This document shows, piece after piece, positions 17,114 through 28,600 of a stretch of DNA of 64,000 nucleotides; position 1 is the stretch's first letter, and every line of letters starts with the position of its first letter. This DNA comes from Acidimicrobiia bacterium (GTDB lineage Bacteria; Actinomycetota; Acidimicrobiia; Acidimicrobiales; AC-14): NCBI GenBank assembly GCA_023264995.1, contig JAHFUR010000008.1:1-64000 (forward strand). Direction: 5' to 3'. The notes under the pieces are model-generated. The model saw nothing but the letters and a program-made list of their open reading frames with translations, was not told the DNA's origin and made no database searches. The translations under genes and the position numbers were made by a program.

Positions 17114-17871
17114 ACGCGCTGGTCCGCGCCGAGCTGCTGAAGCTGCGCACCACCCGGATGCTGCGCTGGCTGGTGCTCGCGACCCTCCTGCTCGTCGTGG
17201 TCACGATCGCCGCCAACGTCTCGGCCGCCGACGCCGACGATCCGGCGCTGGCCCTCCACGACCCCGCTCTTCTGGGCCAGGTGATCGGGATCAGCTTCGG
17301 GATCCCCCAGGTGCTGATGACGGTGCTCGGCGCCCTCGCCTTCACCCAGGAGGTCCGCTACGGGAGCATCACCTCCACGTTCCTGGTCGAGCCGCGGCGG
17401 TCCCGGATCCTCCTCGCCAAGGCCGTGGCCCTGGTCCTGGTCGGCGTCGTGATCGCGGCGGCGACCCTCTTCGTCACGGTCGCACTCGGAATGGTGCTGA
17501 TCAGCGCCAAGGACGGCAACGTCACGATCGGGGTCCAGTTCTGGCAGGTCGTCGTCGCCGTCGTGGCCGCCATGGCGCTGTACGGCCTCTTCGGTCTCGC
17601 CCTCGGCGCCCTGCTGCGCGACCAGATCGTCGCCGTGATCGCCACACTGGTCTGGTTGGGCCCCGCCGAGCACCTGCTCATCGACGTGCTCCCGGAGATC
17701 GGGCGCTGGACTCCGGGGGGAGCGACCTTCGGGCTGCTGCAACTCGGACCGGCGATCGCCACGCACGGGACTCTGCTGGGCGCACCCGTCGGCGGGCTGC
17801 TCCTCCTCGGTTACACCGCCGCGGTCAACGGCCTTGCATTCAGCGTCGCGCCAAGACGCGACGTCATCTGA
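17110..17871 (+). CDS. ABC-2 type permease
   Basis: A 253-residue membrane subunit with about six helices. It starts with a cytoplasmic amphipathic stretch (VRAELLKLRTTRMLRWL) typical of ABC-2 permeases, and has the EVRYGSITSTFLVEPRRSRILLAKA coupling-helix region between helices 2 and 3. It overlaps the ATPase gene by 4 nt and must form the exporter with it. Substrate is not deducible. A gene-free stretch of 378 bp follows. Confidence 0.88.
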   Translation: MNALVRAELLKLRTTRMLRWLVLATLLLVVVTIAANVSAADADDPALALHDPALLGQVIGISFGIPQVLMTVLGALAFTQEVRYGSITSTFLVEPRRSRILLAKAVALVLVGVVIAAATLFVTVALGMVLISAKDGNVTIGVQFWQVVVAVVAAMALYGLFGLALGALLRDQIVAVIATLVWLGPAEHLLIDVLPEIGRWTPGGATFGLLQLGPAIATHGTLLGAPVGGLLLLGYTAAVNGLAFSVAPRRDVI

Positions 17872-18249
17872 GATCACGTCACCGGTTCTTTGCCGCGCTA
17901 CACCGCCCGAGCGCTCGGCGTGCAGGCTCCGCAGCGGAGGGTGTCCCAGTACAGGCGCCCGATATCCCCGCAGTGATGCTGCTCCGCGGCGCCGACCATG
18001 TGCCGTACTGGGCGTAGGCGGGATTGCGCGAAGCCGGGACACGCGCCATCGCCCTACAGCCCGAGGTCGCGTCGCCAAAGTGGTCGGCATCGACATGGAC
18101 GGGGCCTCCCGGCACACCTGACGTCCCCCTCGCCGGCGATCATTGCCTTCGCCGGTGGCAGGGTTCTTTCGCTCTCGCAGGGCGGCCGGTCCTCGCCCGG
18201 CTCCTACAGTCCCCGGACAGCCCGTCGATAACCCCGGTATGGGTGACGA
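17872..18249. other. Gene-free stretch of 378 bp
   Basis: No supported gene, RNA or terminator was found between the ABC permease and the hybrid kinase. Short open frames here lack ribosome sites and any family resemblance. The promoter of the kinase gene should lie near the right end. A TATGGG 6 nt before its GTG is a weak -10 candidate. Confidence 0.5.
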
Positions 18250-20850
18250 GTGAGTACAGCTCGGACTTCGGGCCGTGCCCCCGGCCGTACCCGCTGGCGC
18301 CGTCTCGCGCCACTGGCAGTCTGGGTCGTCACAGTCTGCGGCGCCGGCGGTGGAGTGTTGCACCTCCAGGACGCGGGGAAGCGGGAACTGGAAGCCCGGT
18401 TCAGCCTCAGAGCCGCTGTGGGGGCTCAATTCGTTGGGAGCTACGTCGACGACCTGTTTCGCCGTGAACGAGAGCAGGCGGTGGCTCTGCTGGCTGCTCC
18501 CACCATGACCGACCAAGACTTTCAACTGGTCACCAGGGCGCTCGACTATCCGGCTGCGGTTCTACTCGACGACACCGGCCACGCCCTCAAGGTCGAGCCG
18601 CCGGCGCCCGCCCTCATCGGCGAGGACCTCAGCGCCAAGTACGAGCACCTGCGCCTGGCCGTGGCGGGGAGCACCGCCATCTCCACCGTCGTGCCATCGG
18701 CCGCCCTGGGCGTTCCCATCGTCGCTTTCGCCGTGCCCTTCGACACGCCCACCGGCCGCCGGGTCTTCAGTGGCGGGTTCAACGTGGCCGCGACTCCGTT
18801 GGCCTCCTTCCTCAAGAACGCCGGGCAGATCAGCCCGAACCAGGCGTACCTGGTCGACGCCAAGTCAGCGGTCGTAGCCAGCAACCGCGGGCCCGATGCC
18901 GTGGGCTCGACGCTGCAGACCCAGGACCCGGCCCTCGCCTTGGCGGTGGGTCGCAGCTCCACCGGCCTGGTCAAGGAGCGGGAGCGCAGGTTCTTCGCCA
19001 GCGTTGCGGTGGAGGGGACCCCTTGGACCCTTGTTCTCGCTGCGCCGGCGAACAGAATCCACGGACCAGTCGGTGGCACCCGAGCCGCCGCCCTGTGGGG
19101 CCTGGTCGTCGCCGTGGCGATGGGGGCCCTTCTGATCGCCCGCCTGGTCATCCGGGTGAACGACAAGTCCGCCGAGGTGGCCGCCTCGCGCGACGAAGCG
19201 GTCAAGGCGTCCCGTTACAAGTCGGAGTTCCTGGCCACCATGAGCCACGAGATCCGAACGCCGATGAACGGGGTCCTGGGCATGACGGAGCTGCTCCTCG
19301 ACACCGATCTCGACCCGATGCAGCGGGAGTTCGCCCAAACGGTGTGGAACTCCGGTGACGCCCTGCTCGCCATTCTGAACGACATCCTTGACTTCTCCAA
19401 GATCGCAGCAGGGAAGCTCGACATAGAGGAGATCGACTTCAACGTGGTCACCATGATCGGGGACGTGGCCGATCTGTTGGCGGGCCGCGCGCAGTCGAAG
19501 GGCCTGGAAGTCATCGTCGCCCTCGAGGCCGACATGCCGACGATGGTCTGTGGCGACCCCGGGCGGGTGCGCCAGGTCCTGCTCAGTCTCCTCAGCAACG
19601 CAGTGAAGTTCACCGACCATGGACAGGTGGTGATCAGGGCCTCCGTGGCTGAGACCCAAGGCACGCGGGCCCTCGTGCGCTTCGAGGTCGAGGACACGGG
19701 ACCGGGCATGACGCCCGAAGCTTGCGAGCGGGTCTTCGAACCGTTCACCCAGGCCGATGGCTCCACCACCCGCCTCCACGGGGGCACGGGGCTGGGCCTG
19801 GCGATCGCCACGCAGTTGGTCGGCTTGATGGGCGGCAGTAGCGGAGTACGCAGCGAGGTGGGAACGGGGAGCTGCTTCTGGTTCACCGCATGGTTCGAGG
19901 CGCCGGTCCAGTCCCAGGCGCCGTTGCTGCCCTCAGGGCTGGGAGTCACACTCGCTGGTGTCAGGGTCTTGGTTGTGGATGACAATGCCACGAACCGGGC
20001 CATGCTCGAGGGCACCCTCGCCGTCTGGGGGGTTGACGTAGCCGTAGCCGCATCTGGCGCTGAGGCGATGGAGTCGCTTCGGGCGGCGGCGGCCGGCGGC
20101 CGTCCGTTTGAGATCGCCATCCTCGATTTCAACATGCCGGTCATGGACGGTATGGAGCTGGTCCGACGGATTGCCGCTGAGCCCTCCACAGCCGGCTTGC
20201 CGCTGGTGATGCTGACCTCCTCAGGTGACAGTGACGAGGCCAAGGCGGCCCGCAAGGCCGGGCTCTCGGCGTACCTGACCAAACCCGTCCGCCACGAGCG
20301 ACTTCGCCAGTGCCTCACCACGATGGTCGCTCCCGGCGACCAAAGCGGGCCCCGGGCTCTGGTGACAGACGAGATGCTGGTACAGGCGGCCACCGCGACC
20401 CGCGGAGTAGTACTGCTGGCCGAGGACGGGCTCGTGAACCGAACGGTCGCCGTGGCCATGCTCGAACGAGACGGGTTCCGGGTCGAGTGCGTCACCAACG
20501 GGGCAGACGCTGTCGCCGCCGCCTCCCGCAAGCGGTACGACGCGGTGCTGATGGATTGCCTGATGCCGGAGATGGACGGCTACGAAGCGGCGTCTCTCAT
20601 CCGGGCCCGGGAGGGCGCCGGGCGCCGAACCCCGATCATCGCCATGACGGCGAACGCACGACCCGAGGACCGTGAGCGCTGCATCGAGGCAGGAATGGAC
20701 GACTACCTATCGAAGCCGGTTAGGAGGGCCGACCTGCTTGCCGTCGTGGAGCGGTGGGCCACCATCGGCGCGTCCCATGAACCTCTCTCGGCAGACTCAG
20801 TCCTGGCTGCTGCGGCCAACGACACACCTCGTCCACCCGGAGCACCATGA
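18250..20850 (+). CDS. Hybrid sensor histidine kinase with two receiver domains
   Basis: An 866-residue membrane kinase. A TM helix near residues 19-38 and another near 277-296 bracket a periplasmic sensor of about 240 residues, probably a Cache-type fold. The HisKA domain follows ([17 protein letters not shown], His333), then HATPase_c ([28 protein letters not shown]). Two receivers come next: [11 protein letters not shown] with Asp626 ([11 protein letters not shown]), and [10 protein letters not shown] with Asp769 ([13 protein letters not shown]) ending at DDYLSKPVR. There is no DNA-binding output and no Hpt domain, so the signal must pass to another protein. It is an orphan in its own transcription unit, and its catalytic half is clearly paralogous to the kinase at 25627. 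Confidence 0.93.
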   Translation: MSTARTSGRAPGRTRWRRLAPLAVWVVTVCGAGGGVLHLQDAGKRELEARFSLRAAVGAQFVGSYVDDLFRREREQAVALLAAPTMTDQDFQLVTRALDYPAAVLLDDTGHALKVEPPAPALIGEDLSAKYEHLRLAVAGSTAISTVVPSAALGVPIVAFAVPFDTPTGRRVFSGGFNVAATPLASFLKNAGQISPNQAYLVDAKSAVVASNRGPDAVGSTLQTQDPALALAVGRSSTGLVKERERRFFASVAVEGTPWTLVLAAPANRIHGPVGGTRAAALWGLVVAVAMGALLIARLVIRVNDKSAEVAASRDEAVKASRYKSEFLATMSHEIRTPMNGVLGMTELLLDTDLDPMQREFAQTVWNSGDALLAILNDILDFSKIAAGKLDIEEIDFNVVTMIGDVADLLAGRAQSKGLEVIVALEADMPTMVCGDPGRVRQVLLSLLSNAVKFTDHGQVVIRASVAETQGTRALVRFEVEDTGPGMTPEACERVFEPFTQADGSTTRLHGGTGLGLAIATQLVGLMGGSSGVRSEVGTGSCFWFTAWFEAPVQSQAPLLPSGLGVTLAGVRVLVVDDNATNRAMLEGTLAVWGVDVAVAASGAEAMESLRAAAAGGRPFEIAILDFNMPVMDGMELVRRIAAEPSTAGLPLVMLTSSGDSDEAKAARKAGLSAYLTKPVRHERLRQCLTTMVAPGDQSGPRALVTDEMLVQAATATRGVVLLAEDGLVNRTVAVAMLERDGFRVECVTNGADAVAAASRKRYDAVLMDCLMPEMDGYEAASLIRAREGAGRRTPIIAMTANARPEDRERCIEAGMDDYLSKPVRRADLLAVVERWATIGASHEPLSADSVLAAAANDTPRPPGAP

Positions 20851-21131
20851 TCCCGGTGGGTTCGTGACGGGCCCGCAGAGCGGCTTGCGCTCGTACAGCG
20901 GTTCTCGACAGCAGCCGCCATCGCCTCGACCTCGTCGTTTTCCCTATGGGAAGGCCGGAACCGGTCCTTCACGCGGCAAGGAGAAATCCAGCACGCGGCG
21001 ATGATTTCGAGTTGACATGCCGACGCCGCGATGAGTGCCGGTGGGGTACAGTCCGCCGGCGGTCGGTGGCCCTCGGTTCTCGGGCCCGGCAACCGGCGGC
21101 TGGCGGCAAATGGCGACGGTGGGGAGGAACG

Positions 21132-22706
21132 GTGGCGGAGGGAACGAGGGTGCCCGGCGGGAAGGGCCTCAAGGGGGACAGCCTCGGCTTAGTCTCGAAC
21201 GTTGTCCTAGGGGTGGCGTCCACGGCGCCGGCATACAGCTTGGCGGCCACGCTCGGCCTCGTTGCCGCGGCAGTCGGGTTCCAGACGCCTGCCATCATGA
21301 TCCTCGCCTTCGTGCCCATGCTGCTCGTGTCGGTGGCGTACTACGCCCTCAACCGCGCCGACCCCGACTGTGGCACCTGCTTCTGGTGGGTGGCTCGGGC
21401 AATGGGCCCCCAGGCGGGGTGGATCACGGGCTGGGCCATCATCGTCGCCGACGTGGTCGTCATGGCCGCGCTGGCCCAGGTCGCCGGCCACTACACTTTT
21501 CTCCTCTTCGGTGCCGACGGCCTGGCCAATTCCACCTTTTGGGTCACCGTCGTCGGCGTCATCTGGGTCGCCGCCATGACGTTGATCTGCCTCCTGGGGA
21601 TCGAGATCTCGGCCCGCACCCAGGTTGTCATGCTCACCGCAGAGCTCCTGGTCCTCGGCCTCTTCGGCGTGATGGCGCTGGCCAAGGTCTACGGGTCGGC
21701 TCCGACGGGGTCGGTCCGCCCGTCCTGGAGCTGGGTGAACCCTTTCGCCATCGAGTCGACATCGGCCATGTCCGCCGGGCTGTTGCTGGGCGTGTTCATC
21801 TACTGGGGCTGGGACTCGACCGTCGTGGTCAACGAGGAGACCAGGGACGCGAAGCGGACGCCCGGACTGGGCGCGGTGCTGAGCACCCTGGTGCTGGTGG
21901 GGACGTTCGTCTTCGTCGCCGTGGCGGCACAGGCATTCCGGGGGACCGACGCGCTGGTCAAGGGATCCGACGACATCTTCGGCGTGATCGGCAGCGCGGT
22001 TCTCGGGCCGAACCTGGACAAGCTCCTCATCCTGGCCGTGCTCACCTCGGTCGCCGCGGCCACGATGACCTGCGTCCTGCCCGCGGCAAGGACCGCACTG
22101 TCAATGTCCTGGCACGAGGCGCTGCCCCGCCGCTTCGGCAACGTGCACCCCCGCTGGCTCACCCCCGCCTACGCCACCGTCGTGATGGGAGTCGCGTCGG
22201 TGATCTGGTACGTGGGGCTGACGCTGCTGAGCCAGAACGTGCTGGCCGACTCCATCGCTGCCCTCGGGCTCATGATCGCCTTCTATTACGGCCTCGTCGG
22301 GTACGCCTGCCCGATCTTCTTCCGCCGGGAACTCTCCAAGAGCCCCAGGAACGCCCTGCTGCTTGGGGTGGCGCCGACCTTGGGTGCGTTGATGCTGACC
22401 GCGATCTTCGTCAAGTCCGGCATCGACCTGGCCAAGCCCGAGTTATCCGGGTCCGGTACGTCCTGGTTCGGGGTGGGCCCGCCCCTCGTCATCGCCGTGG
22501 TGTGCCTGGTCATCGGCCTCGGTTTGATGGCGCTGCAATGGCGGCGGGAGCCGGGCTTCTTCCGGCAGCCGCGCGATGTCGCGGCACCGCAGTCGCTGGT
22601 TGCAGTCAGCGCCGGTGCGCCGGCTCCGCTCGACATCCGCGAGCGCAACGCCCTTCACCGGGCGGAGGCGGACACCCACCGTCGCCCGTCAAGTGACCTC
22701 GACTAG
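21132..22706 (+). CDS. APC-family amino-acid permease
   Basis: A 524-residue transporter with about 12 hydrophobic segments of the LeuT-like amino acid-polyamine-organocation family. The family start is seen in LKGDSLGLVSNVVLGVASTAP, whose glycine/serine-rich unwound TM1 region binds the substrate. Further marks are WVARAMGPQAGWITGWAI and the MTCVLPAARTALSMSWHEALPRRFG loop. The GTG at 21132 follows a strong ribosome site (GGGGAGGAAC) and is preferred over an upstream in-frame codon. The substrate is unknown. The downstream acetyltransferase may be co-transcribed. Confidence 0.9.
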   Translation: MAEGTRVPGGKGLKGDSLGLVSNVVLGVASTAPAYSLAATLGLVAAAVGFQTPAIMILAFVPMLLVSVAYYALNRADPDCGTCFWWVARAMGPQAGWITGWAIIVADVVVMAALAQVAGHYTFLLFGADGLANSTFWVTVVGVIWVAAMTLICLLGIEISARTQVVMLTAELLVLGLFGVMALAKVYGSAPTGSVRPSWSWVNPFAIESTSAMSAGLLLGVFIYWGWDSTVVVNEETRDAKRTPGLGAVLSTLVLVGTFVFVAVAAQAFRGTDALVKGSDDIFGVIGSAVLGPNLDKLLILAVLTSVAAATMTCVLPAARTALSMSWHEALPRRFGNVHPRWLTPAYATVVMGVASVIWYVGLTLLSQNVLADSIAALGLMIAFYYGLVGYACPIFFRRELSKSPRNALLLGVAPTLGALMLTAIFVKSGIDLAKPELSGSGTSWFGVGPPLVIAVVCLVIGLGLMALQWRREPGFFRQPRDVAAPQSLVAVSAGAPAPLDIRERNALHRAEADTHRRPSSDLD

Positions 22707-23496
22707 GGGCGGCCGGCCCGGGACCGAGTTGGGGTTCGACGTGGGCGCGCCCGCGGCGGGGCCGCCGGAGATCGAAATTCGTGACCTCCGGGGCGAGCAG
22801 GACCTCGCGCTGGCGGCCCGCCTCTACCACGAGGTGTTACAGCCGTCGTTCGTACCCAGCGAGATGTACTCCTGGGAGGTGTTCGCCGAAGGCCTGCGTC
22901 CGGGCCAAAGCCCGGCCATGCGCGTCGCGGTTGCCACGGACCGCGAGGGGTCGCCCGTCGGCGGCCTCACCGCCGAGCTGTTCCCCTCGTCGGGAGTGCT
23001 CCTGGTCGGCTACGTGGCCGTCCGGCCCGACTGGAGAGGGCACGGCATCGGTTCCCTTCTGCTGACCGTTGCCGGGGCGCCCTGGTACGACGATCCGTCT
23101 GTCGTCCTGGCCCTGGGTGAGGTCCATGACCCCCGCCACCCTTGGGCGGCCGCAGGCGAGGAGTCACTGGCGCGGATCCGCTTCTTCGAGCGGGCCGCCG
23201 CCCGGGTGCTCGACGTCGGTTTCGTGCAACCTTCGCTCGGCCCCGAGCTGGAGCGGGTGCCCAACTTCCTGCTCGTGGTGTTCGCGGTGAAGGACATCGC
23301 CTTGGTCGCGACCGAGCCGCCAGCGGTCGACGCGCGAGTGGTAGGCACCTTCGTGCGCGAGTACTTCGGCCACTGCGAAGGCTTCCCCGGCGGTACACCC
23401 GATCCCGAGCTGGCCCGACTTCTGGCCGACATCTCCCGATATCCGGGCATCGCCCTGCTGCCCCTCCACCGGTACACCGACGTCGGCCGTCGGTGA
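22693..23496 (+). CDS. GNAT-family N-acetyltransferase
   Basis: A protein of about 267 residues. The acetyl-CoA-binding motif A is clear (VGYVAVRPDWRGHGIGSLLL, with the R/Q-x-x-G-x-G/A loop). The N-terminal part (EIEIRDLRGEQDLALAARLYHEVL) and the splay after motif A fit the GNAT fold. The C-terminal 130 residues are not recognised and may be a degenerate second half. The start is uncertain: GTG 22693 overlaps the permease by 14 nt, and GTG 22741 is a plausible alternative that keeps the whole domain. The acceptor substrate is unknown. Confidence 0.75.
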   Translation: MTSTRGGRPGTELGFDVGAPAAGPPEIEIRDLRGEQDLALAARLYHEVLQPSFVPSEMYSWEVFAEGLRPGQSPAMRVAVATDREGSPVGGLTAELFPSSGVLLVGYVAVRPDWRGHGIGSLLLTVAGAPWYDDPSVVLALGEVHDPRHPWAAAGEESLARIRFFERAAARVLDVGFVQPSLGPELERVPNFLLVVFAVKDIALVATEPPAVDARVVGTFVREYFGHCEGFPGGTPDPELARLLADISRYPGIALLPLHRYTDVGRR

Positions 23497-23535
23497 GACC
23501 CTCGCCGGCCGCCAGGCCATGGCCTGCCCGGCGAC

Positions 23536-23541
23536 TACCGT
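23536..23541 (+). promoter_or_regulatory. -10 hexamer TACCGT
   Basis: TACCGT exactly 6 nt before the GTG at 23548, with no ribosome site between. This fits a leaderless mRNA. Confidence 0.5.
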
Positions 23542-23547
23542 TCGCTT

Positions 23548-24381
23548 GTGCGCCGGTTCCGGATCATCACGATGGGGCTGGCGTTGACGGCCGCCGCCGC
23601 CGGCTGCGGCGGCGGCGGGACCACCGATGAGATCGAGGCGGCGCCCGGCACGCCCACGTCGGTGGCCTCCACAGTGGCCGTCCCGTCGACGGCCGCCGGT
23701 ACGACGGTGCCCGGCGCCAGCCTCACACTGCGCATGACCGACCTCCGCCTGCTCAACTCCGAGGAGTCCGACAACGGCCTGCGTATCCTGCTGCCCGCCG
23801 GCGTGACCACGGCCTCGGTGAGCGTCGTGGGGCTCCCCTCGCCCAACCGAGTCATCTCGGTGTGCCAGGCCAATGACCTGGAGCGCCGGATGAGCGCCGG
23901 CGCCTGCCGGATGCCGGCGAACGGCGAGGCGGTCACGGTGGCCCTGGGCTCGGCCGCCTCGGGCGTCGAGATCGTCCAGAGCGGGGTGGCGGGGACCGGG
24001 CCGGCCGCCAACACGACCACCCTCGACGAGGTGACCATCCGCTATTCGGCGGGGACACGGGAGGTGAACGTGCGGCTCCCCCAGATCGCCTCCGGCGAGT
24101 CGGGTGGGCGTCCGACATTCTCGCTCACGCCGGCCGGGAGCAGCGGCAGCTACCGGGCGAACCTGACCTGGACCGTCATCCAGGCGTTCGGCGGTACCCC
24201 GAGCAATGCCCTGGTCGAGCTGGTCCAGAACGGGAGCTCGGTCAACAAGGCCGAGGGCGGCGGGCTCGACGTCCGCCTCACCGGCGCGGTGCCGAGCCCC
24301 GGCAGCGAGGCCGCCATCCGGGTGGGGAACATCGGCTCCTCGGCCATGGTCAGTCCCAAGCTGGCCCTGCTCCTCCCCTGA
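23548..24381 (+). CDS. Putative lipoprotein of unknown function
   Basis: A 277-residue protein with a lipoprotein signal peptide: basic start MRRFR, hydrophobic core, and a lipobox-like AAGC giving a lipidated Cys at residue 20. A Gly tract and a Thr/Ser/Ala/Pro-rich tether to about residue 55 follow. The mature part is mostly beta-rich and contains two Cys (ISVCQAN and GACRMP) that could form a disulfide. No family is recognised. It should be anchored to the outer face of the cytoplasmic membrane. TACCGT 6 nt upstream suggests its own leaderless promoter. Confidence 0.75.
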   Translation: MRRFRIITMGLALTAAAAGCGGGGTTDEIEAAPGTPTSVASTVAVPSTAAGTTVPGASLTLRMTDLRLLNSEESDNGLRILLPAGVTTASVSVVGLPSPNRVISVCQANDLERRMSAGACRMPANGEAVTVALGSAASGVEIVQSGVAGTGPAANTTTLDEVTIRYSAGTREVNVRLPQIASGESGGRPTFSLTPAGSSGSYRANLTWTVIQAFGGTPSNALVELVQNGSSVNKAEGGGLDVRLTGAVPSPGSEAAIRVGNIGSSAMVSPKLALLLP

Positions 24382-24443
24382 CGCCTCATCCGGCCGACCG
24401 AATGGCCCTTCAGTCCTGCGTCGCTCCGGCCGAAGATCCACGC

Positions 24444-25625
24444 ATGGGAACTCTGGCTCGGCGGGCCCGCTGGTTGGCGTGTGGTCAGTCATCCGAAACG
24501 GATGCCTTCACAGCCGGATCTGCGGCAACCCGCACTGCGATCAACGACCGGGATGACGCCAAGCTCGTCATCGTTTTCTGCTCCGAGGCCTACGACCTCG
24601 ACGCTCTCGCCCTCGGCATCGCGTCCGAGGCCCGCGGCACGCCCCTGATCGGGTGCTCGACCGCCGGCGAGATCGCCACGGCCGGCCCATCCGACGCCAG
24701 TGTCGTCGTCGTGGCTCTCGGTGGCCCCGGGTTCTCCGTCGCCACCGGGGCAGCCACCGACGCGGCAGCCGACCTGCGCCACGCCACGGCGACGGCGGTG
24801 GAAACCTGCATGTCGTCCGTCGAAGCACGGGCCCACTCGGTGGTCTTCCTCCTCACCGATGGGCTCGGTGGCGACCAGATGGAGGTCGTCCGCGGCGCCT
24901 ACGGCATCGTCGGGGCCGAGATCCCCCTGGTCGGGGGCTGTGCGGGCGACGACCTGAAGATGAAGCGCACCTACCAGCTCTTCGGCGACCGCGTCCTGCG
25001 GGATGCCGTCGTCGCCGCCGCCGTGTCGTCAGACGCGCCGATCGGCATCGGCGTCCAGCACGGTTGGCGGCGGGTCGGCCAGCCCATGCTGGTCACGAGC
25101 AGCTCCGGCAACCGCGTCCAGACCCTCGACGACCAGCCCGCGCTCGACGTCTACCTCCGCCGCCTGCAACCGCCGGCGGCGGTCCACAACGACCCCGACG
25201 CGTTCACCCGCTTCGCCCTGACCCATCCCCTCGGCATCAGCCGGCGCAGTGGGGAAGAGGTCCGGTTTGTGGCCGACGCCGGGTTCGACGACCGCTCGCT
25301 CGGCTGCATCGCCAGCGTGCCCCAAGGGGGCCTGGCGTGGCTCATGGAGGGTGACGAGGACTCGGTCCTGGAGGCCACCGACGGTGCGTGCGCGGAAGCC
25401 ATTGGCCACCTCGACGGCGAACCGGCGATCGGTCTCCTGGCGTTCGACTGCATCGCCCGGCGCGGCGTGCTCGGCGACGGCGGGATCCTGAAGGAGATCA
25501 GGCGCATTGCCGACTACGCGGGCGGCGCGCCGGTGGCCGGCTTCTACACCTACGGCGAGATCGCCCGCACCAGCGGCCGGCGAGGCTTCCACAACCAGAC
25601 CCTCGTCGTCCTCGCTTTGGCCTGA
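24444..25625 (+). CDS. FIST-domain sensory protein (NosP-like)
   Basis: A 393-residue cytoplasmic protein with an N-terminal FIST_N domain (about residues 35-215: KLVIVFCSEAYD, PLIGCSTAGEIA, VVVALGGPGFSVATG, FLLTDGLGGDQMEVVRGAY, IPLVGGCAGDDLKM) and a C-terminal FIST_C domain (about 225-375, ending in GGAPVAGFYTYGEIARTSG and NQTLVVLAL). FIST proteins are sensory modules; in the NosP group they bind haem and NO and control a co-encoded hybrid kinase. The stop is followed 1 nt later by the start of a hybrid histidine kinase, matching that arrangement. Whether haem is bound cannot be judged by eye. An upstream ATG at 24402 would add 14 residues without homology. Confidence 0.88.
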   Translation: MGTLARRARWLACGQSSETDAFTAGSAATRTAINDRDDAKLVIVFCSEAYDLDALALGIASEARGTPLIGCSTAGEIATAGPSDASVVVVALGGPGFSVATGAATDAAADLRHATATAVETCMSSVEARAHSVVFLLTDGLGGDQMEVVRGAYGIVGAEIPLVGGCAGDDLKMKRTYQLFGDRVLRDAVVAAAVSSDAPIGIGVQHGWRRVGQPMLVTSSSGNRVQTLDDQPALDVYLRRLQPPAAVHNDPDAFTRFALTHPLGISRRSGEEVRFVADAGFDDRSLGCIASVPQGGLAWLMEGDEDSVLEATDGACAEAIGHLDGEPAIGLLAFDCIARRGVLGDGGILKEIRRIADYAGGAPVAGFYTYGEIARTSGRRGFHNQTLVVLALA

Positions 25626-25626
25626 C

Positions 25627-28600
25627 ATGCCCGTCCCCCAGAGCCGCTCGGTCCAGCAGCTCGCGGAGGTATTGGCCACACTCGTTTCGGCATCCACGGA
25701 GTCGGCGGCCACCCAGGGAGCCGTCGAGCGTATCGCCGAGTGTTTCGAGTCCGAGGCCGGGGCGGTGGTCAAGGGCGAGACAGTGGTCGCTTCGGTCGGG
25801 TTCCGTCAGGACAGGGAGCCGCCGGCCTGGATTGCTCAGGTGGCGGCCGGGACGAGCTCGGAGGTCGAGGTCGAGGTCGCCGGCGCCGGCCCATGCCGGG
25901 CCGTGGTCGTCCCCGTGCCGTCGGACCCCGCGCGCCGGCTCCTCCTGGCGCGGTCAGGCGACGACGGGTTCAGCCTCGAGGAGGTCAGCCTGCTCCGGAG
26001 CATGGGCCGCATCCTGGCCAATGCTCTGGACATGCTCCACCTCCGCGACATGGTGGCCCGGAGCGAGGCCCGGTTCCGGCGGATCGTCGAGACCGCCAAC
26101 GAGGGGATCTGGCTCCTCGACGTCGACGGCCGGACGACCTTCGCCAACGACAAGATCGGCGAGATCCTGGGGTACGACCCCGAGGAGATGGCCTCCCTGT
26201 CCATGTTCGACGCGCTCGACGAGCAGGGCCGAGGACCGGCGGCCCGGAACCTCGAGCGCCGGCGCCAGGGCTTGAGCGACCAGTTGGAGTGCGCGTTCCT
26301 GCGGAAGGACCGCACCCACGTGTGGGCCCTTCTGAACGCCAGCCCGCTGGTCGACGGCGACGGGCAGTACGTCGGCTCGCTGTGCATGATCAGCGACATC
26401 AGCCAGCGCAAGCGCATGGAGGACGTGCTCTCCCAGCGCGAGCAGCAGCTGGCCGAGGCCCAGCGCGTCGCCGGGCTCGGGAGCTTCGAATGGGATCTGG
26501 CGACCGACAGCCTGGCCTGGTCCGACGAGCTGTGCCGCATGCTCGGCTTCGAGCCGGGCGGTTTCGCTCCCGACTTCGCCGGCTTCCTGACCCACGTCTT
26601 CGCCGCCGACCGAGGCACCGTCGAGCAACGAATGCGCGCCGCGATCGACGGGTCGGACCTCTACGAGCTCGAGTACCGCATCGTTCGCAGCAGTGGTGAG
26701 GTCGTGTGGATCCACGCTCGGTCAGAAGTCGTTTGCGATGAGACCGGGCAGCCGTACCTGATGCGGGGGACGCTCATCGACATCAACGCCTCAAAGTTGA
26801 CAGAGGAGGCCTTGCGAGAGACGACGGCCCGCTTCCGGCTCCTCCAGGTCATGGCGACCGCGGCCAACGAGGCCTCGGGGCTCGAAGAGGTGCTCCAGGT
26901 CGCGGTCGACGAGATCTGCGCTCATACCGGGTGGGTCGCCGGGCACGCCTACCTCCCGGCCGGCGCCGTGGCCGACTCCGTCGTGCCGCTCTCCATCTGG
27001 CACATGAGCGAGCCGGAGTCCTTCGCGCCGCTGCGCGACGCGATGGCCCCCGCCCGCCTGGCGCCGGCGCTCGGCCTCCCCGGGCGGGTCCTCGCCACCC
27101 GGGCCGCGGCCTGGACGCGCGGGCTGCAGGCGTCCAGCGCGTCCACGTTGGAGCGAGCGGCCGCTGACCTCCACCTCGACGGGAGCTTTGCCTTCCCGGT
27201 CTGTGTCGGCACCGAGGTCACCTGCATCCTCGAGTTCTTCTCGACCGAACCCGTGAAACCCGACACCGTCCTCCTGGAGACCATCGGCCAGGTCGCGACG
27301 CAGCTCAGCCGGGTCGCCGAACGGCAGCGGGCCAGCCACGAACTGGCCACGGCCAGGGACGCGGCCATGGAGACCTCGCGGCTGAAGTCCGATTTCCTCG
27401 CCACGATGAGCCACGAGATCCGCACCCCGATGAACGGCGTCATCGGGCTGACCGGCCTGCTCCTCGACAGCGGTCTGAACGACACCCAGCGCCAGTACGC
27501 CAACGGCGTGCGGGCGTCCGGCGAGGCGCTGCTCGGGATCATCAACGACATCCTCGACTTCTCCAAGATCGAAGCCGGGAAGCTTGAGCTCGAGGCCGTC
27601 GAGTTCAACCTGGCCCAGGCCCTCGAAGAGGTCGTCGCCTTGGTTGCCGAGCCGGCCCGGGCCAAGGGCCTGGAGCTGGTGGTGTACTGCCTTCCCGGTG
27701 TCCCGAAGGTGGTCGTTGGCGACGTGGGCCGGATCCGCCAGATCGTGCTCAACCTGGTGTCGAACGCGGTCAAGTTCACCCACAGCGGCGAAGTCGTCGT
27801 TCGGGCCAGTGTCAGCAGCCCCCCGGGTGCCGACCCGGTCGGGCTGCACCTCGAAGTCGCGGACACCGGTATCGGCATCGCCGCCGCCTCGGTCGAACGG
27901 CTCTTCGAGCCCTTTTCCCAGGCCGACGCGTCGACCACCCGTCGGTACGGCGGCACCGGGTTGGGGCTCGCCATCTGCCGCCGCCTGACGGGCGCCATGG
28001 GCGGCACCATCGGTGTGGAGAGCCAGTTGGGCGCCGGCAGCACGTTCTTCCTCGACCTACCAGTGGGGCGGGCGAGCCGGGAGCCGGCCGCGGCCGAGCA
28101 CGCGGCCGAGCAGCCCTTGCGAGGCCTCCGGGTCCTCGTCGTCGACGACAACCACACCAACCGCCTCGTGCTCGCCTCGCAGCTCCTGGCGTGGGACATC
28201 GCCGCCGACCTGGCCGCCGACGGCGAGACAGCCATCGACCACCTACGCCACGCGGCCACCGAGGCCCATCCGTACGACCTGGCGCTGGTCGACATGGCGA
28301 TGCCGGGCATGAACGGGCTCGAACTGGCCGTCGCCATCCGGGCCGAGCCGGCCCTGCGGTCGCTGCGGCTGCTCCTGCTCACCTCGGTCGATGTGGACGC
28401 CGCCGCCGTCGCCGCCGCCGGGTTCTCGGCCCGGGTGTCCAAGCCCACCCGCCTCTCCCAGCTCTACGACACGATCGTCCGCACCCTCGCGCCGCCGGGG
28501 CCGGCCGCAGCGCCACCCGCCCCCTGGGCGCCGGCGGAGACCCCGGCGGTCAAGGGCCGCCTGCTGATCGTGGAGGACAACGCCATCAACCAGGCCGTGG

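Noticed and set aside
12675-17871. Whole two-component/ABC region as a mobile element
   Set aside because: Only a broken integrase is present on one side. There is no second boundary, transposase or shift in base composition visible by eye.
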